Made by a program: the position numbers and the translations under genes
Shown: one piece after another, positions 10,800 to 22,533 of the stretch
Position numbering within the stretch: position 1 is the first letter of the stretch
How the letters are laid out: each line of letters opens with the position of its first letter
Assembly (NCBI GenBank): GCA_018340375.1
Contig: JAFFJZ010000004.1
Coordinates: 26,138,001-26,202,000 of the forward strand
DNA from: Gonatopus flavifemur
Lineage: Eukaryota > Arthropoda > Insecta > Hymenoptera > Dryinidae
DNA: 64,000 bases
Direction: 5' to 3'
The notes under the pieces: model-generated
Database searches by the model: none
What the model was told of the DNA's origin: nothing
Seen by the model: the letters and a program-made list of their open reading frames with translations, nothing else

Positions 10800-11170
10800 T
10801 TATTTTATAATGATTTTCCCCTTGTGACAAGAATTTCTCTGAAAATCTTTGAAAATTTATCCTAAGAACTCTAAATATCACTCAAAAACTCGGGGAGAAA
10901 ACCCTGAAAGAATCTGAAAAACTGCAAAAATTTTCCAGAACTCTAGAAACTCTGAAAATTTCTGAAAAATTCTGAAAAACTCTCGCTTCTTGGACATTTT
11001 TTCGCACTGACAGTTCCTCTGAATATCTGTGAATATCTCCGGAAAACTTCGAATTCCTCTGAAAATCACAGAAACTCTCTGAGAAACTAGGAAGATCCTA
11101 GTTTCCAACTAGGAAAATCCTCTGGAAAACCCTTCACTGAAGATTTCAGTGGAATTTTTCCACCAGGGTC
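10800..11170. repeat. CTCTGAAAATC-type dispersed repeat, copy 2
   Basis: Diverged second copy of the repeat at 1345-1964, with the same order of blocks (gaaaatctttgaaaat, tttcgcactgac, ctgaatatct, gaaactctct, ttccaccaggg). It lies in the proposed CACTA intron. The minus-strand open frame here is compositional. Confidence 0.5.
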
Positions 11171-11788
11171 ATGTTAATGTGAATCTCATTAATTTGGCAG
11201 CTATCTTTACTGAATAATTTCCGTCTCACTGTGTTACTAGAAATGCTCCTGACTGACTCTTCTCCGTTGAAAAAATCTCATACCGAAGTGGCACACGGAA
11301 AAGTGAGTACAACGGATGTTCCATTGAGAGTCCATTTACATTAAAATGTCCGCAACAGGGACCTTACGTATGGAAGTTTTAACAACCTTTCCGAGTATTC
11401 CCACAAATCAATTGCATAATTACATTTGTTCATTCACACAAAAAAGTTCTCCTACATAGAGAAAAGTTCATATTAAAGATTACCATATTCTTATAGTGCT
11501 CGTGAAATATACTTTATTACAAGGCTTAGAATCATATTTATTTGAAAATATAACAGATTTGTCCCTTTCCTGGCGAGAGTATAAGATAAACGCTTTTATA
11601 CTTGTAGTTCAAAACGACATGATCAAGTATACTCCAGGAGTACAATATGAATACGGTCATCTAAATTTTTCCTGAAATCCGAAACGATCCAATGAAAGCT
11701 TATGAAGACTAAGGTGGATTTTGGGAAATGCTGGTGAATCCAGGAGGGGAAAAAATATCCTAGAGGACTACAGATCTTGATCTACATT

Positions 11789-11876
11789 CCCAAATAGCAC
11801 AAAAGTTCTGAAACAGTTCATTGTGAATACATCGTATTCATCACGAGCTCTTTCAGAAGCTTCGTGCTATCTGGGG
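11789..11876. mobile_element. 88-bp MITE, CCCAAATAGCAC ends
   Basis: CCCAAATAGCAC at the left pairs with GTGCTATCTGGGG at the right. The interior forms a hairpin (gttctgaaacag / ctctttcagaagc and gaatacatcgtattc). It belongs to the same end-family as 8741-8928 and 47272-47389 and lies in the proposed CACTA intron. Confidence 0.65.
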
Positions 11877-11977
11877 CTATATCATTTTCACCGAAAAAAT
11901 ATTTTTTTCGTATCAATGAGATCATGTTAATTCGTGCGACTACTGCGATGAAAGATGTGACATTAATATTCAACAAT

Positions 11978-11992
11978 TCCTTGTTTTTGTAG
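11978..11992 (+). promoter_or_regulatory. Predicted 3' splice site before the CACTA-like exon
   Basis: A pyrimidine tract, ttccttgtttttgtag, ends with AG at 11991-11992. The frame of the following transposase ORF is open from this point, with a stop (TAA at 11964-11966) just upstream in the same frame. This agrees with an exon boundary here. The codon phase fits the exon at 10164-10279. Confidence 0.5.
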
Positions 11993-14480
11993 AGAAGAAA
12001 ATCATACTCTGGAGGGTAACAATACAATGCAGGTGGAAAGCAGAGAAGGATATTCAATTACAGCCATTAATACGGAAGCCAATGCAGTGGGAACCGGAGA
12101 TATGGATCTATTTGATGATAGAAATGACGATTATCACCATAACAGTTATGATGATCATAATGACAATGGTGGTTATGGCCTTGATAGTTTTATCATCAAT
12201 GACAATGGATCACGTTGTGATAACAACACAGATTCTGAATGTTCTGGACAGGACGATGAATTGAATGATATTGACAATGCTATACAAGCTGATAGTGAGA
12301 ATGAAGTAGCTTTTTTCCAAAGCCATGCTTTGAAAATTCCAATGAAGGCGCGTTCAAGGCTGAGTGTAAATGACCAATTATTATCTATACTTGGATTATC
12401 ATTGAAGCATAAATGGACATATGAGGCGACAATTGATGTGATGAAATGGATGAATCTCACTTATGGATATGATTGTTTGCCAGCAACAAAATCATCTCTG
12501 TGGAAAACATTGGGACGTACAGACAATAAAATCATTAAGCATTTTTATTGCAAACAATGCCGATTATATTCAGGGGAAGCGAATCTACCGGAAACAGAAT
12601 GCGTTTGTGGAAAATGTGGGCCGACAAAAGATAATTCAAATCTTCTTTATTTTTTAAGTATAGACTTGGTTTCTCAAATAACTGAATTGTTTTCGAAACC
12701 CCATATGATGGAATTGTTGAAATATCGCTTTTAAAGGACCAAAAATGAGAATTCCATAGAAGATATCTATGATGGGGATGAATATCGTGAACTATGCGAG
12801 CCAGGGAATTTCTTGCATAATCCACATAATTTCTCGTTAACTTTCAATACAGATGGATGCCAAGTTACGAAATCATCGAATGCAAGCGCATGGCCCGTGT
12901 ATCTACAAATTAACGAATTACCAATTCTTGTCCGTAAAAAGAATTTATTGTTAGCAGGGATATATTGTGATGAAGGCCATCCGATAATGAACGATTTTTT
13001 GAAACCCTTTACCATACAAATCAGAAATCTATACCACACTGGAATTACTTGGGAACCTACAAAGACAATTGAAATAGTATCAAAGTTTATGGTGATAATT
13101 GGTTCTGTTGATTCTCCTGCTCGAGCATTGGTCTTACGCATGACACAGTACAATGGAAGATACGGATGTACAATGTGCTATTCGGAAGGGAAAAGTTTTC
13201 CCGGCAAACGTGTGTATCCCTTTCGTTCTATCACGAATAAGCCTCGAACGGATGCAGAATTGAGAACGCTCATGATCAAAGCCCATGATGCTGATGAAAT
13301 CATCAAAGGAGTCAAAGGACCTTCGTCTTTATTATTGTTGCCAAATTTTGATTTGATAAAAGGGATGATTCCTGAAAGCATGCATTGTGTTTTTCTAGGA
13401 GTTGTAAAGCAACACACAAAATTATTACTGCGAAATGTTGGTGCACCTTATTATATCGGAAATCCCACAACTAAAAGAAGAATAGATCTTAGATTGCTGT
13501 CCATCAGACCACATAATAGTCGATCAAGGTTACCAAGGAGTATAACTTGTTTTAAAATATGGAAGGCTTCCGAATGGCGGAATTGGCTAGACTACGGTTG
13601 TGTTTGTTTACAAGTGGTTTTGGAATCTCGTTTTCTTAATCATTTTCGTCTCTTATCTCAAACAATTTATATTCTGAATGGTCGATCAATCACAATGGAA
13701 CAGCTTAATGAGGCTGAAAATCTACTGTTGAAGTATGTTCAATTATTTGAAAAATATTTTGGAATGCAGAACATGAGCTACAATGTGCACCTGATGACAC
13801 ATTTGCCAGATACTGTACAAAGAAGTGGTCCTCTTTGGGCACACAGCGCATTCACTTATGAATCGTTTAATCGAAAGATAATTGATAAGATTACAAGTCC
13901 AGGTGCCCGATGTGACCAAATCTGTGATAGATTTTTTATGACGAAGTATGTAGAAAATATGGCAACAAATGAATCAACATCGAATTGCAGTAAAGCATTT
14001 ATTCAACAATTAATGAACATCCCGATGGCCGGAACACAACATCATAAACAATTTTCAGGACTTGGAAAAGTTACTACAAGACAACCAACTGAATTCGGAA
14101 AGCATCAACTTTCCAAATCGGGATATGATACTGAATTACTGACATGTTATAAAAAATGTTGGGTTCAAGGGGTTTTATATAAGTGTGATAATAAAAAAAC
14201 AAAATTTTGTAATGCGATAATATGTTTAGAGAATAATAACTTCGGTGAAATTATAAATTCTATTGAGTTTCAGCATCATTTTGAATCAAAATGCGGTGTA
14301 TTTGTGAAAAAACTTGATGTGAAAAACAGTATGAAGAACGCGATATTTATGAAAATTGGTAAACCGTCTAGAAATATGATTTTCATCGAAGTGGAACAGA
14401 TTGCTGGACCGGCTATAATGATAGAGGTGGATAATAAGCTTTACGCATTCAAACTTAATAATTGCTGTGAAACTGATTGA
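11993..14480 (+). pseudogene. CACTA/EnSpm-like transposase, one in-frame stop
   Basis: One reading frame runs from the splice site through an ATG at 12027 to TGA at 14478-14480, broken only by TAA at 12732-12734. The first part is acidic and Asn/Asp-rich (residues 25-95 from the ATG). It is followed by a Cys cluster (CKQC ... CVCGKC). The second part has the features of metazoan EnSpm/CACTA transposases: FNTDGCQVTKSS (likely first catalytic Asp), a KNLLLAGIYCDEGHP block, VDSPARALVLR followed by YGCTMC (second Asp plus a CxxC), FDLIKGMIPESMHCVFLGVVKQ-type context, and a C-terminal DUF4218-like region (LMTHLPDTV ... FTYESFNRKI). Such enzymes cut and paste DNA at the element ends. An AATAAA follows 19 bp after the stop. 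I could not find CACTA-type terminal repeats on either side. The family call is firm and the catalytic Glu is not assigned. Confidence 0.75.
12732..12734 (+). other. Single in-frame stop (TAA) in the transposase
   Basis: The ORF before it ends ...LLKYRF and the ORF after it continues in the same codon phase. One substitution separates the gene from an uninterrupted frame. No GT-AG pair around it suggests an intron. Confidence 0.7.
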
Positions 14481-14498
14481 ACTGTTTTGTATTGTATT

Positions 14499-14504
14499 AA
14501 TAAA
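14499..14504 (+). terminator. AATAAA polyadenylation signal
   Basis: AATAAA lies 19 bp after the stop codon of the CACTA-like gene and is followed by an AT-rich stretch, as expected for the 3' end of its transcript. Confidence 0.55.
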
Positions 14505-14880
14505 CCACACTTTTTTTCAAATATTCATGTTTGTACAGTTAAGATTCGAAATTTATTGGAGTAGTCGATTGGAAGAAATTTGAGAGAGAGAATCATACTA
14601 TGAGAAACTTCAACATCAGAAGAAACTATTGATTGACCACGCTAAGAGGAAGGTACCTAGCTGGGATAACTGAATGTTGGTTGCCACAGCCAGGATTTCA
14701 TTCACGCTAGCTAGATTCTTACTGAGAGGCTAGCTGTCTGAAGTATAAATAAAACAGTTCATTCGATGAAAATGAAAAATGTAGTTGTGACAAATGAAAG
14801 TTAGTTGGTGCAGCTGAATTTTAATCTGGAATTACTAAATTTTCTAGCTGTCGAATATGCAACTAGACCCTTTCTCTCAG
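14505..14880. other. Non-coding flank of the CACTA-like gene
   Basis: No gene. A short inverted pair (gctagctagatt / gaggctagctgt, 14707-14735) is the only structure I noticed. If the element's 3' terminal repeat exists it should lie here, but I do not recognise one. Confidence 0.4.
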
Positions 14881-14928
14881 TGCAATCAATTCCTATTTTG
14901 GGAGTGGGATGCACGATCAAGTCTGAGA
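14880..14928 (+). mobile_element. SINE-like fragment, left part
   Basis: This is the left half of a sequence interrupted by the foldback at 14929-16114. Its right half (16123-16165) contains GGTTCAATCC, a good pol III B box, inside a T-arm-like hairpin (CCTGG/CCGGG). The two halves together look like a tRNA-derived SINE. The A box is not clear, so this is tentative. Confidence 0.3.
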
Positions 14929-16114
14929 GGGTCGGTGCTGAATCAACGAAAAACAAAATCAACGAAAAAAAATTTACTGACAGTATGAAGTTGTAATTTT
15001 GTTGCAGTATGAAATGAAATTAGTCATAGATCATTGATTAAATTAAACGAAAAGTAAAAAACATTGATTTGCCAACACAACCCCACGGTGAACTCAATTT
15101 TCCTTTGTTATGTTTATGATTATGATATGGTTATGTTTATGATAACAACAAACCGATTTTCGTTCTCTACAGACGTTTGAAACAGTTTGATTGTACCGAT
15201 CGATTAGGAAGATCATTAATCATTTTATTAGAATGATGAATTACGTGTCTACTGTAATAAACGGGTGCAGTGAATAGGTTAACATAAAGAAAAATCATTT
15301 GGTCACCAAGAAGAAGAGAAAGTTAAGAAAACACTACATAAAGCTAAAGTTGAGGACGATGAATACAAAACGGAAGAACAAACGTATTATAGCATAACTC
15401 ATACGTTTCACGAGATCGTCACAGAATAAGCTTCTATCATGGTGAATGGAAAATTAAAAGAATATTAAATTGAGGTAACATAACAAAGTTCATCAATTCA
15501 TGATTTTGTTGTTTATGGAATGATAAATAATTAAGAAATTATTTCAGGGTCTGGAATGGTTATGTTACCTCAATTTAATATTCTTTTGATTTTCCATTCA
15601 CCATGATAGAAGCTTATTCTGTGACGATCTCGTGAAACGTATGAGCTATGCTATAATACGTTCGTTCTTCCGTTTTGTATTCATCGTCCTCAACTTTAGC
15701 TTTATGTAGTGTTTTCTTAACTTTCTTTTCTTCTTGGTGACCAGATGATTTTCCTTTATGTTAACCTATTCACTGCACCCGTTTATTACAGTAGACACGT
15801 AATTCATCATTCTAATGAAATTATTAATGATCTTCCTAATCGATCGGTACAATCAAACTGTTTCAAACGTCTGTAGAGAACGAAAATCGGTTTGTTGTTA
15901 TCATAAACGTATCCATACCATGATCATAGACATAACAAAGGGAAATTAAGTTTACCGTGGGGTTGTGTTAGCAAATCAATGTTTTTTACTTTTCGTTTAA
16001 TTTAATCAATGATCTACGACTAATTTCATTTCATACTGCAACAAAATGACAACTTCATACTGCTAGTGAATTTTTTTTCGTTGATTTGGTTTTTCGTTGA
16101 TTCAGCACCGACCC
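14929..16114. mobile_element. 1186-bp foldback element, 556-bp arms, 8-bp TSD
   Basis: Arms 14929-15484 and 15559-16114 have equal length (556 bp) and are inverted copies with only a few mismatches visible by eye. The loop is 74 bp. The termini read GGGTCGGTGCTGAATCAACG. The 8-bp sequence GTCTGAGA occurs immediately outside both ends (14921-14928 and 16115-16122), a clean target-site duplication. There is no coding capacity. An 8-bp duplication fits hAT, P or Merlin-like machinery, but the termini do not let me choose. The full-length palindrome would transcribe into a long hairpin RNA. Confidence 0.85.
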
Positions 16115-16122
16115 GTCTGAGA

Positions 16123-16165
16123 TGGTACCTGGTTCAATCCGGGTCGGCCGATGAAAGGGTTTACC
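16123..16165 (+). mobile_element. SINE-like fragment with B box, right part
   Basis: Directly after the target duplication comes tggtacctGGTTCAATCCgggtcgg. GGTTCAATCC matches the pol III B box, and the flanking CCTGG/CCGGG can pair as a T-arm stem. It continues the fragment at 14880-14928. Confidence 0.4.
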
Positions 16166-16279
16166 ATGTCTGTTTCGATCAACTTGGGGAATTTCCATGC
16201 TTTTGAACGTGTTTTCAGGAGAGAGGGAGAAAATTTTGCAAGAAAAAGGAAATATCGAATCTCTATCGGGAATTTCCAG

Positions 16280-17240
16280 TCATCACCCGACAGTGACCGG
16301 AAAATGACACGGTAAAAATTCGGACTTCATGTGGTTTTATCTTACTTTAAAATTCGACTCAAATTCAGTGTTTTCCATTGTGTCGGCATTTGTTTCTGGT
16401 GCTTACTTCCATTAGAATAGGGCTAGTTTTGGTTGCATCTTAAAATCAGCTGGTATTTATGATGAAAGTAAGTTTTATTTTTTACTATGGACCAACATCA
16501 TTCCAAATCTCGTTGGACTCATTGCGCTTGGTTTCCAGTCACTTGACACGGGCATGACCGAAATTTGTCCGTTTTCCGCTTACCCCCACGTTGATATTTT
16601 TCCGGCCAGATTTAGGTTTGTAAGATCAAATGACCCGCCTTTGACTTACGCGTGACTGGCATACATGATCCTCCCCAGGAGCATTTTGGGTCAGAACGGT
16701 TGACTGGAAAATTCGGCCATAATTCAGGCTGGTTGTGGTGAAAACCCTTCTTTCGTTCGCCTGTTGACCTCATATTGACCGAACTGCGATCACACCAATG
16801 AACCACCGAAAAATGACCGAATGCTGTTGCTAAAAACATTTTAAATGTGCATCAGGAATTTCCCGGCCATCTACCGAAAGTGACCGAACAATGACCAACA
16901 TCATTCCAAATCTCGTTTGACTCATTGCACTTGGTTTCCAGTCACTTGACACGGGCATGACCAAAATTTGTCCGTTTTCCGCTTACCCCCACGTTGATAT
17001 TTTCCTGGCCAGATTTAGGTTTGTAAGATCAAATGACCCGACTAAGACTGATCCGCCGCCCAGATTCAGGTCAATTCCTGGACACGTCTCGGGCGGAAAA
17101 ATTCAGAACCTGACCTAAATCATATGGTCATATTTCGGTCGAATTCCAGTGAAAACCTTCTCATGACTCCTTTCTTACTCAATTTTGACCGAACCCAAAG
17201 TTGACCAAAAATTGACCAACTTTTGCGGGTCATTTTGAAT
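16280..17240. repeat. TGACC-rich repeat with a 150-bp direct duplication
   Basis: TGACC appears about fourteen times on the plus strand and several more times as GGTCA. It is mostly in the contexts tgaccgaa, tgacccg and tgaccaa. A 150-bp block (ccaacatcattccaaatctc ... gatcaaatgacccg) at 16493-16638 is repeated with high similarity at 16896-17041. No frame is convincingly coding. The element type is unknown. Confidence 0.55.
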
Positions 17241-17241
17241 C

Positions 17242-17630
17242 CGCTAGGGTACGGAGTCTGATTCAATTCTTGAATCTAATATTTATCGCAACCCAATGAA
17301 CATAGATTATCTCGAATTGATATATTCATACTTGACTTTATTGCCAACTTGAACAATGCACAAAGGCTGTTGATGATATACCATTATTTTGAGGTTATGT
17401 GCTCGCCACCTTTCACATAAGTACTAGATTTTGTTTGATAATGAAATATTCGATATCCCAACAAAAAGTCTGATATTTTTATGAAGTAAGTTGGGCATTA
17501 TCTTCAGAATCTATGTACGACCTTCATTCTCCACGAATTCTAGAAATTTATGGCACAGAATTTTCGTGAACGTACGTCAGAGGCAAATATGGTCATTCCA
17601 TCTCTTGTCCAAATATGGATAGTCACCTCA
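17242..17630. other. No recognisable feature
   Basis: AT-rich, with no gene or repeat that I recognise. Confidence 0.4.
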
Positions 17631-17762
17631 GGCTCACATTACACGGTGCGTTACATCCCTCATCGGGGCCATATGTGGATGCTACATCAGGACCTGATAG
17701 GAAGTCAGGCATTCCACATCAGGTCCTTATGTGGCCCCGATATAAATTTCTGCTCGGGAAGC
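17630..17762. mobile_element. Palindromic element with ATCAGGACCTGAT core
   Basis: catcggggccatatgtgg mirrors ccttatgtggccccgat, and acatcaggacctgat / ccacatcaggtcc also mirror. The right edge aaatttctgctcgggaag resembles the right edge aaatttctactgggaag of the element at 25690-26062. The latter also carries many caggacctga words, so the two are likely of one family. Confidence 0.5.
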
Positions 17763-18470
17763 GAACGAACATTCCCGCCTAAATTTGAACTAGAAGGAAT
17801 AAATTTGAAATATAATCGTCGGCAAAACCTGTTTTACATTTTGTACGTAACAAACTCCTTTTTTAGTATCAAACTGGTAAGCATTCAAACTTCAAATCCT
17901 TGTAAGATTTGACCTCCTTGGATCCTTGGGCGAAGAGAACTTCTATTTTATCTTACTTTGGGCTATTTATGGACGAAATCCATCCACCCAACAGAGTTGA
18001 ATATGTGTATTTACAATTGCATGCATGTGTATGAGTGTCACGTATTACCGATTAGAACGTAAATATCATTTTTTGGCAATCAGAACTTTGCACGCGTTTT
18101 CCTCAGAACACCATTCTTCACATTTGTGGGAAAGATATCTCAAAAAGTTCCCAACCGATTTCTATGAAACTTGATTGAATTTGAATTTGACACAAATGAC
18201 AGATGACAAATGAAATATATTCATCATTTGAGGGGTAATACTTTCATTGATTATGAAAGATATGATGGAAGAAAAGTATTTGAATAATTGATCATGACAA
18301 ATAATTCCCTCTTCCCATTCGGATAATAATATAAAATTAATCATATTCAAAATATATTGATAACCCTATTTTTTGTTTTTGATGAATCGGAGTTCAACAC
18401 AGTCCCAAGAGATTACGCCCCCAATTCTTTCAGAGTAGATTGCTATGCTCATTCCGTCCTACAGATGGTG
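17763..18470. other. No recognisable feature
   Basis: No coding region, RNA gene or structured repeat that I can support. Confidence 0.4.
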
Positions 18471-18479
18471 TGAATGTTG

Positions 18480-18800
18480 GAACGGAAAATTGTCGGTAAC
18501 TTGTAACCATGAGTAAATTGGAATTCGTAGCGAGTTATCATCAAAGTCAACTTGTAACGATGAGGAAATAAGGATTCGCTGCAAGTTATCATCAACGGTA
18601 ACTTGGTAACTGGTGACGCGCCACTTTGGATGATTCTTCACTGACGATAACTCACTGTTAGTAGCAATCTAATATCAACAATAATATCGTCTCTAACTTT
18701 CCGAATTAATGGTGACACACTCTTATCGATAACCAATCGCTGCTGATAACTCATCTTTGTCGTTGATTCTTCACTGTTAATTTATCGCTGCCCGAAATTC
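18480..18800. repeat. Degenerate ~52-bp tandem repeat (GTAACTTG... GTTATCATC)
   Basis: gtaacttgtaaccatgag, gtcaacttgtaacgatgag and ggtaacttggtaac begin successive units spaced about 51-52 bp. Each of the first two is followed by ...attcg...agttatcatca. Further right, looser gataactc/cactgtta words continue to about 18800. Confidence 0.5.
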
Positions 18801-21204
18801 TTTGCAATCATACTCAAGAGTTGAAGTATAATTACAAGTTCAACATCCGATTTGCCATTTGAATTATTCGGGAGGGTTTCTTTGTCATTCAGAAATACTA
18901 ACGGAATGAATCTTCTCATTTTTCAGAATCAGATGTTTGCTTTCAATAATTCACCATTTCAATTTGGAACGATCTAACATATTCACTATTTACACAAATG
19001 AAGGGGCTTGCAATCTCGCGGGGTGTCTCTTTACCTAGCAGATCATTCTCAGGCATATGTGAAAGACACTATGATCAAAATTTTTTCACGAATATGTTCG
19101 AATTCATCTTGCGGGCATCTAAGATGATTTTTGATAATGAGATTTTCAAGGATGGGTAACAAGTTATCCTCTATGAGGATTAGTGAAAACAGTGGCGGAC
19201 TGGGTCCGAAGAGTGAAGGGGGTTGTTCCATTGGATATGGACGACTTCGTACTATAGCCGTCAAGTCCCAGACTCTGTACATAAATCCATTCCCAACTCC
19301 ACATGGAAAAATGAGCATTAGTGAGAAATCTGGTCAAATATCCTCAGAGATATCTTGACCAGAATTGAGTATACAGACAAAATTTGTGGGGTGTTACGCT
19401 GATTTTTCTAAACGTCTTCAATGCGATACCACTCGTGAGGGGAAGTTGTCCTCATCTTCGTGAAATTTTCTCATTTTTCCACTCATTTTCTTTTGAAAAC
19501 GGAATAAATATAGGAAATCCGTAAGTTTGTAGGAATTCACAGGGAAAACTTTTCTACGGGCAGCCTCTCACGTTGAATTGACAGTCTCTCGATATTTTTG
19601 ATATAAATACATCCGTGGAAAGAAGATAATTTAGAGACCACCGTCACCAGAACCCATAAAAGAGCTCAAAAGGATGGGCACTAACGGAAAGTCACTGACG
19701 GGGTTCCGTGTGTGAAACTCACCCGTAGGTGAAGAAGAAGAAAAGGCCATCTTGTCTTCACTTTTTGTGTGACCGAGCGATAGCGAGTTCACCAAGGATA
19801 AGTTTACGGAGAGCTTTTTGGATACGATGAGTGGGTAGTGCCATCGGGGGCCGAATTTAAATTTTCGAGAAGAAATTCGCATCTGCCAAGGAATTTTTCT
19901 ACTGTGAGAGTGCCTGTGCGGTGATATTCAACTTGATTTGGTGAAGTGATATATCCTTCGCGTGACGTCCTCCACGTGCCCTGTCTCCTTGGTTCCTTTC
20001 CTTCACCCCTTGTGTCTTGGATATTAGATTCACCCCCTTTGTTCGTATCAGCCCACCCTCGGATGGATTTTATGGTCGCGGTTTCCCTGTATTCTCCTTT
20101 GGTTTGGTTAATGTAAACGGGTCTATCCGTGTAGAGTTTCCCCTCGCGATCGTGCCCTCCGTGTTTTCTCTCATTCCCTTGTGTTCCCTTGGCTAATTTT
20201 ATGAACTTTCATTGTATTTATATATATATTTCCTCACCGCGACTTGGTCGTGTTTATTGTAAAATCATTGAATTCAAAATATATATATACATGGCAACAC
20301 GTGTTTAACCTTATATTCATATTTCACTATTTGCTTAATTAAAATCAACTCACCCCCTCTCCCTGAGCTTTCTCTTGTCCCTTGACCCTTCCAAGACTAT
20401 CGTGAACAAATTACTGGCTTCTTTCGATATAATTCAGGTCCCATCGGGTATTGTATGGGTATTGGAGTTACCCATCACAACCTGTCATGATTTCTTTCGC
20501 AGGGAGAGATCAGAAAGTGCCTAATTCATTTTGTTTTCAAAACTGATAATCGGATCATTGTTCGGTATCAGATTATAACACGGTCTAGACGACGGTATCA
20601 AACGGTAAGTACTTGTTGTTTTATTTTCTCACGTAAATCAATATGTAGGTACGCATAAAGCAAACTTTCATGGAAAATTGCAAAATAAATTATAATTTTC
20701 ATTGCCTTTTAGCACACTGAATGTCAATACTGAAATTTGTATCATAATACAGATTTGATAACTTGAATAAATTGAGTGGGTACTCATTGAGGTTATATAC
20801 ATTTGAGAGCAGGAGGAAGAAAGAATGAGAGCGTTCAATTAACAAGGTGTTGAAGAGAAAATTCTGAATGAAAAACGGAACAAATTTCAGGATTATTTGT
20901 TTTCCAGCAGGAACTGGCAACTGGCTAGTAAATCTAGTAGATGATTGTCATAACCCTTCATATAGAACTTTCAATAAGAATTTAGGCATTTGAAACGTTT
21001 GAGGGAATGCTACGTGATCGATTCCTAGTATCAACAAGGCTTAAACAATTTCTAACCGAAAGTTACAACAATCGGCTGCTGGCTAGTATCAGCTTTATTG
21101 GTTTCCTGGAATTTTCTTGATCAAAGTTGGAAGTTCATGTACAAAATTGTTCGTATAATAATTTCACTCGTATATGAACGGTTTTAATCTTCACATGGAA
21201 ACAT
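18801..21204. other. Non-coding; possible exon end at 20605
   Basis: No convincing gene. The C/T-rich segment 19950-20400 and the sequence aaacggtaagtac at 20600-20611, a strong 5' splice-site match, could belong to a leader exon of the degraded ORF at 21211. I cannot show a matching acceptor. A short TA run lies at 20219-20231. Confidence 0.35.
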
Positions 21205-21815
21205 AATATTTTGAGACAAGTCACTAAAATTACGTCTTCAGTGGAGGATCAAAGTACACTGATGGTTTTTGGAGGGGATAACGTTGAGATGGTTGAAATA
21301 AATATAATTTTACCAACAAAAGTACACCCCCCAGTAGCAATAACGGCAGTTTCCTCTTATTTACAACTATTTCAACGAGATTATTTTACCGATCTAATAA
21401 TGAACTCATTCACTCTCAATAACAGAAATTCAGGAAACATGATTTCGGAAACTATACCGAAAAATATTCCAGTTGAGAAATCTCCAGGTGTACATCATGT
21501 GCCCTCAACAGACAATTCACAAATTGCCCTTTCAATAAATGGTGTCCTCGAAAGCAATATAGCTTCAGAAATACCTGACGCGGCTGACATTACATTTCAG
21601 ACAGTGCAGTTCCAGAAATCGTATCTACAGAGCTGATGATTGCAAGTAATACATTCTCAAAACCTCCAGATGCAGTATAATTACAAAACGTACCTATAGA
21701 TCATACAATCGGAAGAATCGGATATGGCAAACTATGCACTTGAAGGTAGTGCACCTGTGAATACTGAATCTTTAAAAGATATAGTTCCACAAAATGCATC
21801 TATAACATGTTATAT
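21205..21815 (+). pseudogene. Unidentified degraded ORF
   Basis: An open frame of about 140 codons (21211-21636, starting at TTG) encodes an Ile/Val/Pro/Ser/Thr-rich protein that I do not recognise (for example NNRNSGNMISETIPKNIPVE). After its stop, a +1 frame continues with similar composition (SAVPEIVSTELMIASNTFSK) until another stop. A third open piece (MANYALEGSAPVNTESLKD) follows up to the TA microsatellite. The simplest reading is one longer coding region broken by at least one frameshift and one stop. No domain, signal peptide or membrane segment is obvious. It could be part of an unrecognised transposon protein. Confidence 0.35.
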
Positions 21816-21819
21816 GAGT

Positions 21820-21848
21820 ATATATATATATATATATATATATATACT
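21820..21848. repeat. (TA)n microsatellite
   Basis: An uninterrupted run of about 14 TA units. Confidence 0.9.
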
Positions 21849-21949
21849 TGTTTTGTGGCAGGTTTGAAACCAATTCCGGTAATGTACCGGTGAATTTGGG
21901 GACTAGTCTTGAAAAATTTCTAACGAAACGGCAGTGTTGGGCATGAGCT

Positions 21950-22250
21950 CAAAAGCACCATTTATATAGCGAGCATCTAGTGGCAGTTTCAGGGACATTC
22001 CTCGCATGACTTCAAAACCACCGTTTTAGTAGTAGACTGTCCTTGAAACTGCCGACTGCCTACATGAATGTCTTTGAAACTGCCATTTCGCATATTGAAT
22101 GTGCTTAAAAGTGCTAATTCTCCACAAAAATGTCCTCGAAACTGTTGTTCCTGCACACGAATGTCCTCGAAACCACCGTGTCGCTATATGAGTGTCATGG
22201 AAACTGCTATGGCTTCATAATAATGTCATAAAAACTGTCGTTCCACTGAG
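21950..22250. repeat. 31-bp minisatellite (TGTCCTCGAAACTGCC), left block
   Basis: Units of the form aatgtcctcgaaactgcc + ~13 variable bases recur about nine times, degenerate. The same unit forms the array at 23070-23410. Confidence 0.65.
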
Positions 22251-22533
22251 TCCCTCATTCGAGAAGTACAACGTTGGAGACTTCTGGGGAAGGTAATCCA
22301 GGGGATCTGGATCACTCTTCAACCTTCTTGATTGATTGAGGAGCTGATCCGATCACCGAGATCAGCTCCTTCGGAAGGCTCTATCAATGATATATCTGAT
22401 CCAAACTACGGAAGAGCCCAAAAAGTATTCCGTTTCCACAGAATATCTTTACGAGAAGTCTGAGAAGACGGATGTAAAACTTTCAGATAACTTTGAGATC
22501 TCCTGAACCCTTCTCACATCTATAGAGTCACTA

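Noticed and set aside
12813..12815. Separate start of a second protein in the CACTA-like gene
   Set aside because: The codon is TTG, and the frame is continuous with the upstream part except for one TAA. It is one broken gene, not two.
19380..20610. LTR-like segment with TGTTACGC start and ...ATAACA end
   Set aside because: No primer-binding site, no second copy and no retroelement protein next to it; the end motifs are too short to support it.
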